Assembly (NCBI RefSeq): GCF_016808335.1
Contig: NC_053142.1
Span: forward strand, 44,311,674-44,375,673
Direction of reading: 5' to 3'
DNA length: 64,000 bases
From: Panicum virgatum
Taxonomy: Eukaryota; Streptophyta; Magnoliopsida; Poales; Poaceae
Part shown: positions 10,397-21,463 of the stretch, in pieces
Position numbering within the stretch: position 1 is the stretch's first letter
How the letters are laid out: each line of letters begins with the position of its first letter
Notes under the pieces: model-generated
Database searches by the model: none
Seen by the model: the letters and a program-made list of their open reading frames with translations, nothing else
What the model was told of the DNA's origin: nothing
Program-made: the position numbers and the translations under genes

Positions 10397-12091
10397 GGCG
10401 GGCGTGGTGGTGGTGGCGGCGGAGCAGTGGTGCAGTGACATAGAGAGTGCGGGAACAAAGCGGATGAGGGAGGGGAAGGAGAGGAGCGGCGGCGGCCCAG
10501 CGAGGCAGATCTCCCGGGGACGCCGGCGGGGGAGCGCGCGGCGGCCCAGGGAGGCGGATCCGCGGCGCGCGGCGGCGGGAGAGCCCGCGGCGGTTCGGCG
10601 GCGGCGAGGGAGGCGTGGCGGCTTCAGGGAGGGGAAGGAGTCGGCTCAAGGAGGGAAGGGGGGCGCGGCTTGTGGGAGGAAGGGGAGGCGGCGCGCGGCG
10701 GCCCAGGGAGGCTGATCCGCGCGCGCGGGCGCGGCCCAGGGAGGCGGATCCGCGCGCGGCGGCGGGAGAGGCGTGGCGGCTTCAGGGAAGGGAAGGAGCC
10801 GGCTCAAGGAGGGAAGGGGAGCGCGGCTTGAGGGAGGAAGGGGAGGCGGCGCGCGGCGGCGGTGGCGCGCCGGTCTGGATCTCGCCTGGATCTATCGAGA
10901 GGAAAAGGGCGCTGCCGGTCGGATCTGTCGAGAGGAAAGGGAAGGAAATGCGTGAGTGGGAATGGGGAAGGAGAAGGCTGCGGGGCACAGAAAGGAAATG
11001 GAAATCGACCGTGAGTTGTTGAGTTTACGGTCAACTGTAAACTCAGCATCGCGGTACATGATTGATCTGGCGGTCGTTTTAGGCTTTTAGCATGATAGGC
11101 CCCGGATGAACGGATCCCAAGGCCTGTGGAATTTAGCGATCCGGATTCTCCTAGATCCTTTACGTGCAACAGGACGAAAAAAATTGTTCCAAGAGCACAT
11201 GAAACCGGATTACGGAGATCTTCTCGCATAATGTAGATTAGATAATAAAAATCAACCACCTCACCAACTACAATTATATGCCTCTCTATTATAGTACCTT
11301 TGATTCCATAAGGTTTCGGGGATCCAAAGGGCGTCACCATTGTCCCCATGGGATAAGCTTCACGATATATTTGCATTCTTTTTTTCCCCCTAACGAACAT
11401 GCCCAGGACTCATTCTTGTTCGGCGCCTGCATAGAGTGATCGTGTTTGAATAACTAAAGGAAAAGTGTCACAGGTGTGAACATAATTTCCAAGGTAGAGT
11501 GTACATATAAACTTTTCAAGAAACAGTAGACACATTCTTAACTCATCCGGTAGTACACTTGTCCGCTTTCGGTGATGTACTCGTATAATCTTCAGATAAC
11601 GCGGAGCATCAAATCTTCAGTTCCTCCAGCCTGCAGATTTTATTTTAGTTTATTTTCCTTTTCGGCCCTTGATAATTCTATGCAGAACAACAACCGGCTT
11701 GTCGCGACTCATCACGCAAAGACGGAATCGGTGTAGTTGAATTAAAAAAAATCTCCCTGCGTTATCTATAATTAAGTTCGAGTTGATTAACGACGGCGTC
11801 TCAAAATCAAATCTCGTGGCTTTATTTCTTTCAAATCAAATGACCGGTTCAATTCCTTATCCACAGTGATTCGGCAAGACGTTTCAACCGAAGCTGTCAA
11901 GCAAACCGACGCGCGTGATTGATTGTTTAATAGTGGCGCCCGTGCGTGCTTTCCCTTTCGTGCACCCGCTCTCGGCCGGCGATGAGGCAGGCAGCCATGC
12001 AGGATGTGACTTTGCGACGGTGACGGATTCTGTTGTCCGCACTGCGCAACAGAGGAACGGTTCATGCATGTCTGTAGGAGTGTAGGACTAG
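10397..12091. other. Intergenic; GC-rich repeats then unremarkable sequence
   Basis: 10397-11000 is very GC-rich and contains the duplicated block listed separately. The Arg/Gly-rich ORFs on both strands are composition artefacts. 11000-12090 shows no coding candidate. Confidence 0.4.
10540..10865 (+). repeat. GC-rich imperfect tandem duplication
   Basis: A block containing 'ggcgtggcggcttcaggga', 'ggctcaaggagggaagggg' and 'gggaggaaggggaggcggcg' occurs at about 10540-10703 and again at about 10728-10860. The copies differ by small indels. It lies directly upstream of the P450 pseudogene start. Confidence 0.8.
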
Positions 12092-12359
12092 GAAGTCTAA
12101 AATACGGTCTGTAAAATGGTGGTAAAAAGAGTCACATCGGATACTATAGTATACTGTAACACTTTTCGTTTATTTGTGTTAATTGTTGTCCTACCATGAC
12201 CTAACTAGGCTCAAAAGATTTGTCTCGTCGTGTACATCAAAACTATGTAATTAATTTTTTTATTTACCTACATTTAATGCTCAGTGTATGAGGAAAAAAA
12301 TTGATGTGATAGGTGAATAGTGAAGTTTGGATAGAAAAATTTTGGAACTAAACACAGCC
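12092..12359. mobile_element. Tourist-like MITE, one end degenerate
   Basis: Read on the minus strand this matches the element at 2624-2887 for most of its length. It starts GGCTGTGTTTAGTT (at 12359) and carries the same 'aattaattacatag…gagacaaatcttttgagcc' interior. The other terminus near 12092 is eroded, so that boundary is approximate. Confidence 0.75.
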
Positions 12360-13842
12360 CTACTGAACTTCAACTTTGGAGACCAGAGTCTGTTTTTTTT
12401 TAAAAAAAAAACTTTGGAGACCAGAGGGTGTGGCTTGCTGCTGGGGCTTGGGTAGTTGGGGTTGGCAACAATATTTGGAAGTCCATGCCTCTACTGCACA
12501 GAAACGTTGTGTCGCGACTTTGCCTAATCGTCGCAGCTCCGATCTGAACAGCTCACGCGCCTTCGACCACAGGACGCCGGCAGATCGTCCGCCGAGATAC
12601 GCGCACATGCGTGGACAGCCACGCAGGCACCACGGGGAGCGCCACGACGCCACCCGCACCCTCCTCCCCTGCTGCCTGCTCCCGTGGATGGTACCACGGC
12701 CGCCGCAACTGCAACGCGACACACTTCTATCTGGGCATGTGACGACAGGCACTCACCCAGAGGGTGGGCCCCGAACAAATCGCAGCTGCCCTAGTACCAA
12801 GCTCATCACATATCGGGGGCCACTCCTCTCCATGCACTTGCCGTTGCCCGTGGAATCTGGCGCCCGAGCCGCCAGGCGGCCGCGGCCGCGCGCGCGGGGA
12901 TCGACAGCAACCGCCGCCGCCCGGGCGAGCGAGGCCCCGGGCCCCGGGCGCTCGCGCCACCCACCCACGTGTGTCCCCACCCACGGTCTCGCCCCCTAGA
13001 TCACCTCCCGTCGCCGTCGGCGGACGCTCGAGACGCCACGGTGCATCACGGCGCCGGCCCGGGGCCAAGGCCAAACCGCCAGGTTCATGCACCGCGGAGA
13101 AAGGGATGGCGTCATGCCCCGGCGGCCCGGCCCCGGCAGCGTCGTCTAGTTCTCGCCGGTCGGTGCGTGCCAAGTGCGTGGACAGGGGAGGCGAGTCTGC
13201 GCGGAGCGGAGCACACAGGACGGCGGCCGTGGAGGACGCATGTGATCCCAACGTATCCGAGCTGTTAGCCGTACGTTATTGCCGTCGTGACTGATCTCAC
13301 TCGGAACGGCGCGTCTGCGTCCTATTTTAGCCGGAAGATCCCGTGGCGCCGAGATCGGGATGCGCGTAAGATAGATGCTCCAAGTGCTACTGAAAATAGA
13401 TGCTCCCAGTCGGCCGATCTGCATCTGCTTGCGAATGCGACTCTGTCGGTGTGCGTCTTGCACCTCTGCGTGCTGCAGTTCGGCCTGTCCTGGTCCTGGC
13501 CCATCTCGTTTCGTCTGCTTCCGAGTTCCGCCGATGATTCAGAAAGCCTGCGTGTGTACAGGTGCGTCGTGTAAACTCCGGCAGACTAGTCCTCGGACTT
13601 CTCGGCAGTCTATTTGCGTTGAGCGCACGGTCAGCGTGAGTGTCCAATTGAGTTCTTACATAATACTCTAGTGCTCCTGGGTGCTTTCAAAAGAAAAAAG
13701 ATTTAGAAAGCCTGCTAGCTTCGACTAATAAATACCAGGTTAATTGCCGTTACGGATCGCTGCGTGACCCCGTCGGCGTGCATGTTCCATTGTTCTCCTT
13801 CAGTTTGGATCACTTCCCCCGCCGTGTACGGCCGACACCTAG
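12360..13842. other. Intergenic, GC-rich, no gene established
   Basis: A short direct duplication 'actttggagaccagag' (12371 and 12412) flanks a T9-A9 stretch. 12540-13300 is GC-rich with overlapping Pro/Arg/Ala-rich ORFs on both strands, none with a recognisable domain or plausible start context. I found nothing I can call a gene. Confidence 0.4.
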
Positions 13843-14125
13843 GCCCTTTGTCCCCTAGTTGTACTAGAAAACTTTAACTACTAATTATTGGTATTAAATA
13901 AAGACAGTTTGCAAAATTAACTCCATAATTTTTGTGCTACTTCACGAGAGAATCTAATGAGGCCTTTGATCGGGTGATTAGAGGATAGTTACTGTAACAT
14001 CACTGTAACCAATTATGAATTAATTATCATTATTAGATTCGTCGTGAAAAATTACACTCATTCCTGAAAATATTTTGCAAATAGACTTCATTTAGTACTT
14101 CATGCACGTGAGATTCGAGAATTTA
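13843..14125. mobile_element. MITE remnant ('attagattcgtcg' family)
   Basis: The segment has the family core 'attaattatcattattagattcgtcg', 'tttgcaaatagacttcatttagtacttcatgcacgtgag' on the right, and a mirrored 'actactaattattggtattaaat' on the left. A related degenerate copy lies at 42178-42425. The termini are not clean. Confidence 0.55.
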
Positions 14126-16199
14126 GTACATTGGATTACGACGCATCTTCATCGGAGAAAGCTGGCGCTCCCGGACGCCTTCAAGCGTCGACGCACTTGC
14201 CACGGGTGCGTGGGCGGGCCGGCCGCCTGCCGAGCATCCTAAACAAACAGTCGGATTGCCGTGCGGAGAAGAGCTTGCCAGAACATCCTTATCGCCCGGG
14301 AAAAGACTCCCAGATCATTGCCACCTCCCTGCTGCCATTTGGAACGTGCATGCATACGGCGGCACATGTCCTGGGGTGACAGTGTGCAGTTTGGTTTGCT
14401 CGGCCTAGCGGGTGATGATCACCAGGAGCAGGTTCTTGCTTGACAGGTTCTCCAACGTGGCAGCGTTTCGAACTCAACTCGATCACGTGCAAGTGTACTT
14501 TCGTGTGCTGGCGGGCGATTCACCGTGGGGCGCTCGTGAAGAAACTGAAGTGCGTTCGGACACTGCAGGCAGGAGTAGGACTTCTCCCGCGCCTAACTGG
14601 GCCCTCGGTGCGGAAATCCAACTCCACACGCGTGCGCTAGCAAGCGTACGAGCGCACGATTTCCTACCGCGGTGGCTCGAGCTCTAAGCTCTTGTACATG
14701 TACGTGGCTCCCAAAATAGCTTTTATTTTTTCACGTGACAGTGCTGCTGTGTTGTGCGGCAGCAACAAACTTACGTGACGAGCCCTGGCATCCTGAGCGC
14801 AAATCTAATTTGACAAGCGCTTGCCAGAAGCGCTGCTGGCGCGCGATTCATCTGGCGTACTCCGCTCTAACGGGCGGGCCCATAACCACGTGCGGGTGCC
14901 GGTCTGCTGGGCAGCCCCAAGATTGCGGCGCCACGGGCTTTTTTTCTTGCTTTTTCATTTTGTTTTTTCATTCAATAATTTTTGTGTTATATCATTTTGT
15001 ATGTGTGTACATTATGGACAAGTTATACATAAAATTCTCCAAACAACATTCATAGAAGATAAAAGTTATAACCTATAAGTTGTTCATACCATGAAAGTGA
15101 TGGCACAAAATTATCGAATAAAGAAATTATCAGAAAGAGAAGTATAAATTGTGTGTATAAGTTACAACTTTTTCAAATATAAAAAGTTTATGCATATAAA
15201 TTGACTAGAAGAAGCTAAGTTATGCGTGCAAACTATGTGCATCACAGGAGTGGCACTTCAAATTTATACTCTTATAACTTGTCTCACAAAAGTTATATAT
15301 AAAAGTTGTATGCATAAGTTATGTGATCGTGAAGTTTGTGCTATGTAATTGTTCTTTTAAGTGGTCCGAATTTTTTTTTATAAAAATTATGTACATTAGT
15401 TATGTGATCATGGAAGAAATGGTGGCAAAGGAGGTCTGAAACAGCGTGCAAAGGAAACTGCGGGGGAGAAAGATTGGAGTCGGAAGCCAAAAAAGGAAAA
15501 GGACGTGTCAGACGCGGAAACCAAGAAAAGGAAAGGAAGGACTGTCCGAAATCGTTTGCTGCTACCAGTCCTAGCGCGCGCTAATTAGAAGGACCCCCTC
15601 GGTGTCCTAAAGAAGTCCACCTACCCCATTTTAGGCCGAAGCCTTCTGGGCTGCCACCATCATCACAGCTTCTTGACTTGACAGGCCGTGGTGAGTTAGG
15701 GCGAAAAGTAGGCTTCCTGAACCAGGCCGAAGCCCACAAAGCCTACTAAACGGTCACTGCACGTCCCCTTAAAAAAGGGTTAACTGCTTGCCAGTTGCGA
15801 GTTACCACCCAGGCAGTACAGTACATTTTTTTTAAAATAAGATAAATAGTCAAATTTAAGATTAAAAAAATCAAACGAACTATAATTTGAAACAGAGATA
15901 GTAGACAGCAAAGTCATATGCTCATATTGTGCTCGAACAGTCAACCACACTGGAAACAGCACCATCAGACAGGGTATTGAATTCTATGCACTCTTCATGG
16001 AACAGAGGGAGTAGGCTCCAGTGGGTGCATGTGCCAAAAGTTGAGTGTTAATCATCAAGTTTCCATCTCATAAATTAGAGGGCTAGCAGCAAAGCTAGGG
16101 GGCGTCCCAGCCAAACCTGGGTCCAAAGCGAAATATTAAGATGGGCTCTAGTGGTCTGACAACATAATTAAATGAGAAAAAAATAACACGATATTCGGC
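14126..16199. other. Intergenic, no gene established
   Basis: 14130-14930 is GC-rich with short ORFs lacking domains. 14940-15420 is AT-rich with recurring 'aagttatgtgatc', 'aagttatgcgtgca' and 'tataagtt' phrases. About 15832-15902 resembles one half of a Stowaway-type MITE ('tcaaatttaagatt' to 'aacagagatagta'). Nothing else was identified. Confidence 0.35.
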
Positions 16200-16668
16200 G
16201 TCTAGGCTCCCGTGGCCGTTTGGGAGTGGGAGTGGCCGATGACTGGCGTCATCATGTCACCGCAACCGCCAGGCGCGAGTCCGCTCTGCCTCCGCGAGGT
16301 TGAGGCACGAGTGCCAGTGCAATATAGGAGAGGAAGTGGCGTCGGTCTTGTCTTCGGTGTCAGTGATCGAGTCGAGCGCCACCGCGACCCCCAAGCGAAA
16401 GGCTCTGGGGGAGTCAGAGGATCGACAATCGAGAATACGATGTGACTTCTGGGTGCAATTTAGGCTCATTTTGCTATGAATTGGCATGCAAATTAACAAA
16501 ATTGAAGTCTCCTATATTACTATATATAAAGCATACTTCATATTTTGGGGCTTCAAATTTGGGGGCCCTGTGCGGTCGCACGTCCTGCATAGACTCTGAA
16601 ACTCCCCTGCAAAGCTATATATGGACAGTGCACCCCTCGATTCAACTTTAACTTCGCCCCTGAGCCAG
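16200..16668. other. Intergenic, possible degraded coding remains
   Basis: A minus-strand open stretch at 16257-16499 is not recognisable as any family. The segment immediately precedes the BTB gene fragment. No gene was established. Confidence 0.3.
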
Positions 16669-16733
16669 CTTGATATCCTTGTCGAGCGCCAGATTGCCGA
16701 GCAGTTCTTGAGGACATGGCGATGGAGACTGAG
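16669..16733 (+). pseudogene. Fragment duplicated from the BTB/POZ gene exon 2
   Basis: The 65 bases from 'cttgatatccttgtcgagcg' to 'agactgag' align with 20975-21040 of the intact BTB gene's second exon, with a handful of substitutions and small indels. In the intact gene this stretch encodes [20 protein letters not shown]. Similarity is lost on both sides. The indels disrupt the frame, so this is a gene scrap and not an exon. Confidence 0.85.
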
Positions 16734-17288
16734 TTTGAAAATGCAGCTACGACTCACAAAATACTGGATTACGACTGCAAATGTACATTAGCACGGATAG
16801 GTTCAAGCAGAGGATTATGATAGGGTGGCGATCCCTGCCAGCTACACTGCATGGACAGGCTCAAGCGGAGCAGGACACACTGATACAGGCATACCATACA
16901 CAGGCCTATCATCCTTGTGTGTTGAAACCTCTGAGAAACCAGATGATGTTTTTTTATAAAAAAAACTCCCTCAAAAACCGGTTAGTTGTTTGAGCATAGG
17001 AACAGGATTTGCAAAGATACCAAGATTTTTATTACTTTCAAGATAAATGCCAAACATGTTTTGCATCAGCAGTACAATGCCCAACTTCCTCATATTTTAC
17101 TAACGCAAATACGCAATCCAGTCCTCCACATCCAAGTTTGACAATTAAAAAAACGTCCATCACTTGGATAGGTTCGTAGATTTAGAAGCCTAGTTCAGCT
17201 TCTCGACCCCTCCTCAGTGTTCATCTTACCGGCGGTAAATCACCGGTTACCGGTGATTTTTACCGTTACCGCTACTTGGCGGCAACAC
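16734..17288. other. Intergenic; ends in an ACCGGT-rich patch
   Basis: No gene was seen. From about 17220 the sequence carries many 'taccggt', 'accggtga' and 'ggtaa' motifs. This patch continues into the 3' end of the adjacent frameshifted ORF. Confidence 0.4.
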
Positions 17289-17919
17289 TTACCGGTAGCG
17301 GCAACCGGTGTTTTCCGATTCAAAATTTAAAAATACAAAAGTCAAAAAACAGTTACCACTACAGTAAAAACGGTAAAATCTACCGTGCAAACGGTAAGGT
17401 GAACCCTGCCCCTCCTCCGGCACGCTTGGTGACGCCAGGGCGGCGCCTGCTCCGGCCTCCTCTGCCTCGATTCCCTGAGGTGCTGCCGGCGCCACAGCCT
17501 CTTCCTCCTCATCGTCGGTGGCTTCGAACGTAACGTAACCTTTGGTCAGGAGCTCGTACCTCATCCGCTCCTGGGCAGCGCGTATGCCGTCCAGGTAATG
17601 CCTCCCAAACACTTGTGAAATCTCGACCGAAGTTTTTTTTGTCGCTATGGTTCTCCGGGTCTTCTTCGGCTAGCTTGTTGATCGCATTCTTGGGGAATCG
17701 CTGGAGCTGGCTCTCGCAATCGAAGCTTAGGAGCATGTCTACCTCTTCCGGGTGCATCCTGTACAGCTTCTTCTTCTCCTTTTGCTTTTTCGTTGGCTCC
17801 TTGTCGCCGCCGAGAGACTTGAACTCGTCGAGGATAGGGTTCCGCGAGATGAGCTCGTGTAAATCAGTCATAGCCTTCTGGAACTCCTCATCTGAACAGA
17901 ACCCCGAGGAGCTCGCCAT
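17289..17919 (-). pseudogene. Intronless unknown protein gene, frameshifted in a homopolymer
   Basis: I do not recognise the family. The minus strand opens with ATG at 17919 (MASSSGFCSDEEFQKAM). It encodes a charged, lysine-rich segment (TKKQKEKKKLYRMHPEEVDM) and a short hydrophobic patch (MLLSFDCESQLQRF). It reads coherently to residue ~94, then loses frame at a run of eight A (plus-strand T8, 17633-17640). In the next frame the protein-like sequence resumes (QVFGRHYLDGIRAAQERMRY, then FEATDDEEEE) and ends at 17289. Codon-like composition on both sides says this was one reading frame. Its last 30 or so codons come from the ACCGGT-rich repeat, so the natural C-terminus is probably lost. A sequencing slip in the homopolymer is the main alternative to a true pseudogene. 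Confidence 0.6.
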
Positions 17920-19539
17920 CCTTCGCCTGATCTTGTGCCTTCGTTTACTTGTTTAGTTGTTTACCCTTGGTTCTCTCGATTCCTAGAGACACCCAGCAAA
18001 TCAATTCGATGCATGAATCGCTTCAGCGAAAACCAGGACCCCTCGGAGTAAATTTATAGATCCCGGCCTATGCCGAGTTGTTGTCGAGGAGGGAAAAGTT
18101 TGACTCCGACGGGGACTAGCCGATACAGAGATCTCTGGATCGGGCTGGAATTTTCATCCCGTGATTAGCCGAAAACCGACCGGTTTCAAGCTCGACCGCT
18201 GAGTAATCCGGCGAGTGCGCGAGGTGGGAGCGACTAGAGAAAAAGCGAGGAGAGAAGAGGCCGAGCAGGCGCCGCCAGTCCCGCCACTGCATAGGCCGAG
18301 CCCGAGCAGGTCGACAACGTTATTTTTATGCAGCAGGCAGCGTGTCCATCCAACTTATGGGCCGTATCCGTCCGGTGATCTCTTCGAAATCAGTCAGCCC
18401 AGCAGCCTGGCGGGCCTGGTTACACACATATATGTTGGAAGCAATAATGACCATATTCATTCATGTCAAATTTCAAAATAAATGTTCATTTAACATTTAA
18501 ATTTTATCCTACAAAAGTGTTCACTTTAACTTTTAGTAAAGTGCACTGGTAATGTCAAATATTACGAAAATATTATATAGACAATGGTATGCAATCAATC
18601 AAATGCTTAGCATATGCTAATTTTCAAGAGAACCAAGTAGATAGAATGATTTTCAATCACAATTTGTATACTAATTAATAACATAAAGTCATTTCTTATT
18701 ACTAGTAATGTGTCTTAAATTTTTTAAATGGATACTTATTTTGGGAGTACATAGCTTAAGTTAAAATTTCAACTAAATCTAACTCAAACACATGTGGAGG
18801 TGGTATGCAAATTGGAAAAAGAAAAAATGGGGATGAAAAGCATATAGAGTATTACCTCTGTCCTTATCTATTTGCGTCGATTATCTCAGAACTGAACTAA
18901 GCAAAGTCAGACAAAACTACCTTTAGCTAGCTTTTAGCAAAGAGACAGTACAATCACTCTCAAATATGCAAAATAATGAGTTACTCTTAGGATCCGTTTG
19001 GAATAAAGAAATGCAAAATAGTGGAATGGTAAGAAAACGCAGAATATGAAGGGGACCTTACTCGGTATAAAATAGAGGATTGGAAAAATACGGAAGGTTT
19101 GGTAAAAACATGTGTTCCGAACACCGAAATGTGGGTAGCGCAGGAATTTGGAAGTTAGATGTAGTAAATTCAAGTGGTTAGAGTAAACATAGCAGTAACC
19201 ATATTTTTTTCCCCTTTCCAACGAAGCAAAAGAAGAACGGATCCAATTGCAGTAGCCCCACATCACTCTCAGCTCAAATTAAATACCGCGGGTATGGGGT
19301 ATCTTCCTCTCGTGCACCATTTCAACAACAACAATGCCGGCGAGGACGGCGCCCGCACTGTACCCACCACGGGCATTGCATTGATCGCGCGCCTCCACCG
19401 TCCGCCCGCCGGTTCCGACGACAGCCCGCCGCAGGTGGTCCCCGCCACTACTCCCGGCCCGGCCTCAAAAGACGACAACCGCTTCCCGTGCCCTGGTGCC
19501 CCCCGCGCGGCGAGAATCCCCACACGCCCCCCGGCCCAT
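17920..19539. other. Intergenic and upstream region of the BTB gene
   Basis: 18420-18930 is AT-rich without ORFs. About 18985-19170 resembles a degenerate MITE ('ggatccgtttgg' onward). 19180-19539 is the GC-rising putative promoter and 5' leader of the BTB gene. The reading frame is open back to about 19174, including an in-frame ATG at 19294, but that stretch is not conserved-looking. Confidence 0.4.
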
Positions 19540-21463
19540 ATGGCCTCCTCGTCCAGATCCAGGCCGCTCCCCAAGCTCTCCCCCTCCCACCTCGTCCCCC
19601 TCGACCACCTCTCCACCTCCTGGTGCTGCACGCCCCACGGTCTCGGCGGCCACGCCCACGCCCACTCCCACCCCTCCTCCCCCGCCCGCGCCGCAGCCGC
19701 AGCCGCCGCCGACCCCATGGATCCCCCACCCGCCGGGTCCTCCTCCTCCGCCTCGGCCTCCGCCTACGCCACTCCGCCCCCGCCGCCCTCGTACGCGCCG
19801 TCCAACCCCTCCAGCTACACCAAGTTCAACTCCGCGCTCAACGCCGGGCTGCTCAACCCCATGTCCCCGCCGCCGCTGCCGCTCGACAAGACGCGCTCCA
19901 GCCCCACGCTCTTCGACATGATGGCCAACGAGCAGGACTACCACCCCCGCACCGCCGCCGGCGTCCACTCCATCCCGGCCCCGCCCCAGCCGCACCAGCT
20001 CCAGCCCGCGCGCTCCATGGACCGCCAGATGCTGCTCCAGGACCGCATCGCCGACCTCATCGGCAGCTGCAGCCCCGGGAACCAGTTCAACGACGCCGAC
20101 TCCTCCGACGTCCGCCTCACCCTCACCTCCAAGGACGGCCTCTCCGTCACGCTCTGCGTCCACCGCCACATACTCGTCGCGCACAGCAGGTTCTTCGCCG
20201 CCAAGCTCTCCGACCGCTGGTCCAAGCAGCAGCGGACGCTGCCGCACATCGTCGAGATCTCCGACTGCGACGACGTCGAGGTCTACGCCGAGACGCTGCG
20301 CCTCATGTACTGCAAGGATCTGCGCCGGAGGCTCATGCGGGAGGATGCCAACAAGGTCCTTGGCATTCTAAAGGTACCGCCACCTTCTCTGGGTTCTCCT
20401 GTCTCTCAATTCGATTCCCGTGCCGTTTTCGCTCACTGATTTATTTGTGCCTTCTCTTTTGCAGGTGTCCGCAGCCATTGTGTTCGATGCCGGGGTGCTA
20501 TCTTGCTTGGAGTATTTGGAGGCCGCGCCGTGGGCTGAGGACGATGATGAGAAGGTGGCGGCATTGTTGACGCAACTGCATCTCGAGAACTCGGGGGCTG
20601 GAGAGGTGCTCAAAAGAGTGTCCCTGGAATTGGCCCCTTCGGCAGTGGTTGAAGAGGCAGAGGTAGGAGGGAGTTGCAGTGGCGGTGGCCATGCTGGCGG
20701 CGGCGAGGAGGTGTTGATGAGGCTCCTGCAGGTTGTCCTGGAAGGGAAGGATGAAAAGGCGAGGAGGGAGATGAAGGGGCTGGTGTCCAAAATGCTCAGG
20801 GAGAACAGCACATCCCGTGGTGGAGCAATTGGTGGTGACCTCCGCAAGGATTCACTCTATTCGGCGTGCAATGGGTGCTTGTCCTTGCTGCGCGAGCAGT
20901 TTGTTAGGACTGCAGGGGGTGATCAATCGGAGGTGTTGCAGATTGCCAGGCAGGCTGATAACCTGCATTGGATGCTTGACATCCTTGTTGAGCGCCAGAT
21001 TGCCGAGGAGTTCTTGAGGACATGGGCAATGCAGACTGAGCTAGCAGAGATGCATCGTAAAGTGCCAGCAATACACCGCTATGAAGTGAGCCGAGTGACG
21101 GCAAGACTCTTTGTCGGGGTTGGCAAGGGGCAAATCCTGGTGTCCAAGGAGGCCCGTGGCCAGCTCTTGAGCACCTGGTTAGAGCCCTTCTATGAGGACT
21201 TTGGATGGATGCGGCGAGCATGCAAGGGGCTGGACCGGCATTTGATAGAGGATGGGCTGGCAAACACCATCCTGACACTGCCTCTTGCGACTCAGCAGGA
21301 GATTCTTCTGGCATGGTTCAATCGCTTCCTCAACTCTGGGGAGGATTGCCCAAACATTCAGAGAGGGTTCGAGGTGTGGTGGCGGCGTGCTTTCTGGAAA
21401 AGGAATTCTGAACCAGAGCAGACACCCCGTTTGAGGATCACTGCAATCTGTGAGAATTCTTGA
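19540..21463 (+). CDS. BTB/POZ domain protein, At1g63850 type
   Basis: Exon 1 is 19540-20373 and exon 2 is 20465-21463. The 91-bp intron begins GTACCG and ends TTGCAG, in phase 0, giving 610 aa. The N-terminal ~100 residues are Ser/Pro/His-rich low complexity. A conserved block follows ([13 protein letters not shown], then [11 protein letters not shown]). The BTB/POZ domain spans about residues 185-285, starting SSDVRLTL and including [20 protein letters not shown]. The C-terminal ~320 residues are the helical extension typical of this plant subfamily ([37 protein letters not shown]). BTB proteins of plants often act as CUL3 ligase adaptors; for this subfamily that role is inference. I chose the ATG at 19540 because the longer frame to the left reads as leader sequence. 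The gene appears intact. Confidence 0.93.
20374..20464 (+). other. Intron of the BTB/POZ gene
   Basis: The intron begins 'gtaccgcc' and ends 'cttttgcag'. Removing it joins GILK to VSAAIVFD in frame. Confidence 0.9.

Noticed and set aside
10395..11022. Long Arg/Gly-rich ORFs on both strands
   Set aside because: They come from the GC-rich duplicated block; both strands are open together and no domain is present.
12376..13294. Several ORFs of 100-207 aa on both strands
   Set aside because: Overlapping frames are all Pro/Arg/Ala-rich with no domain, consistent with GC-rich non-coding DNA.
19465..20247. 260-aa minus-strand Gly/Val-rich ORF
   Set aside because: Antisense shadow of the BTB gene's first exon.
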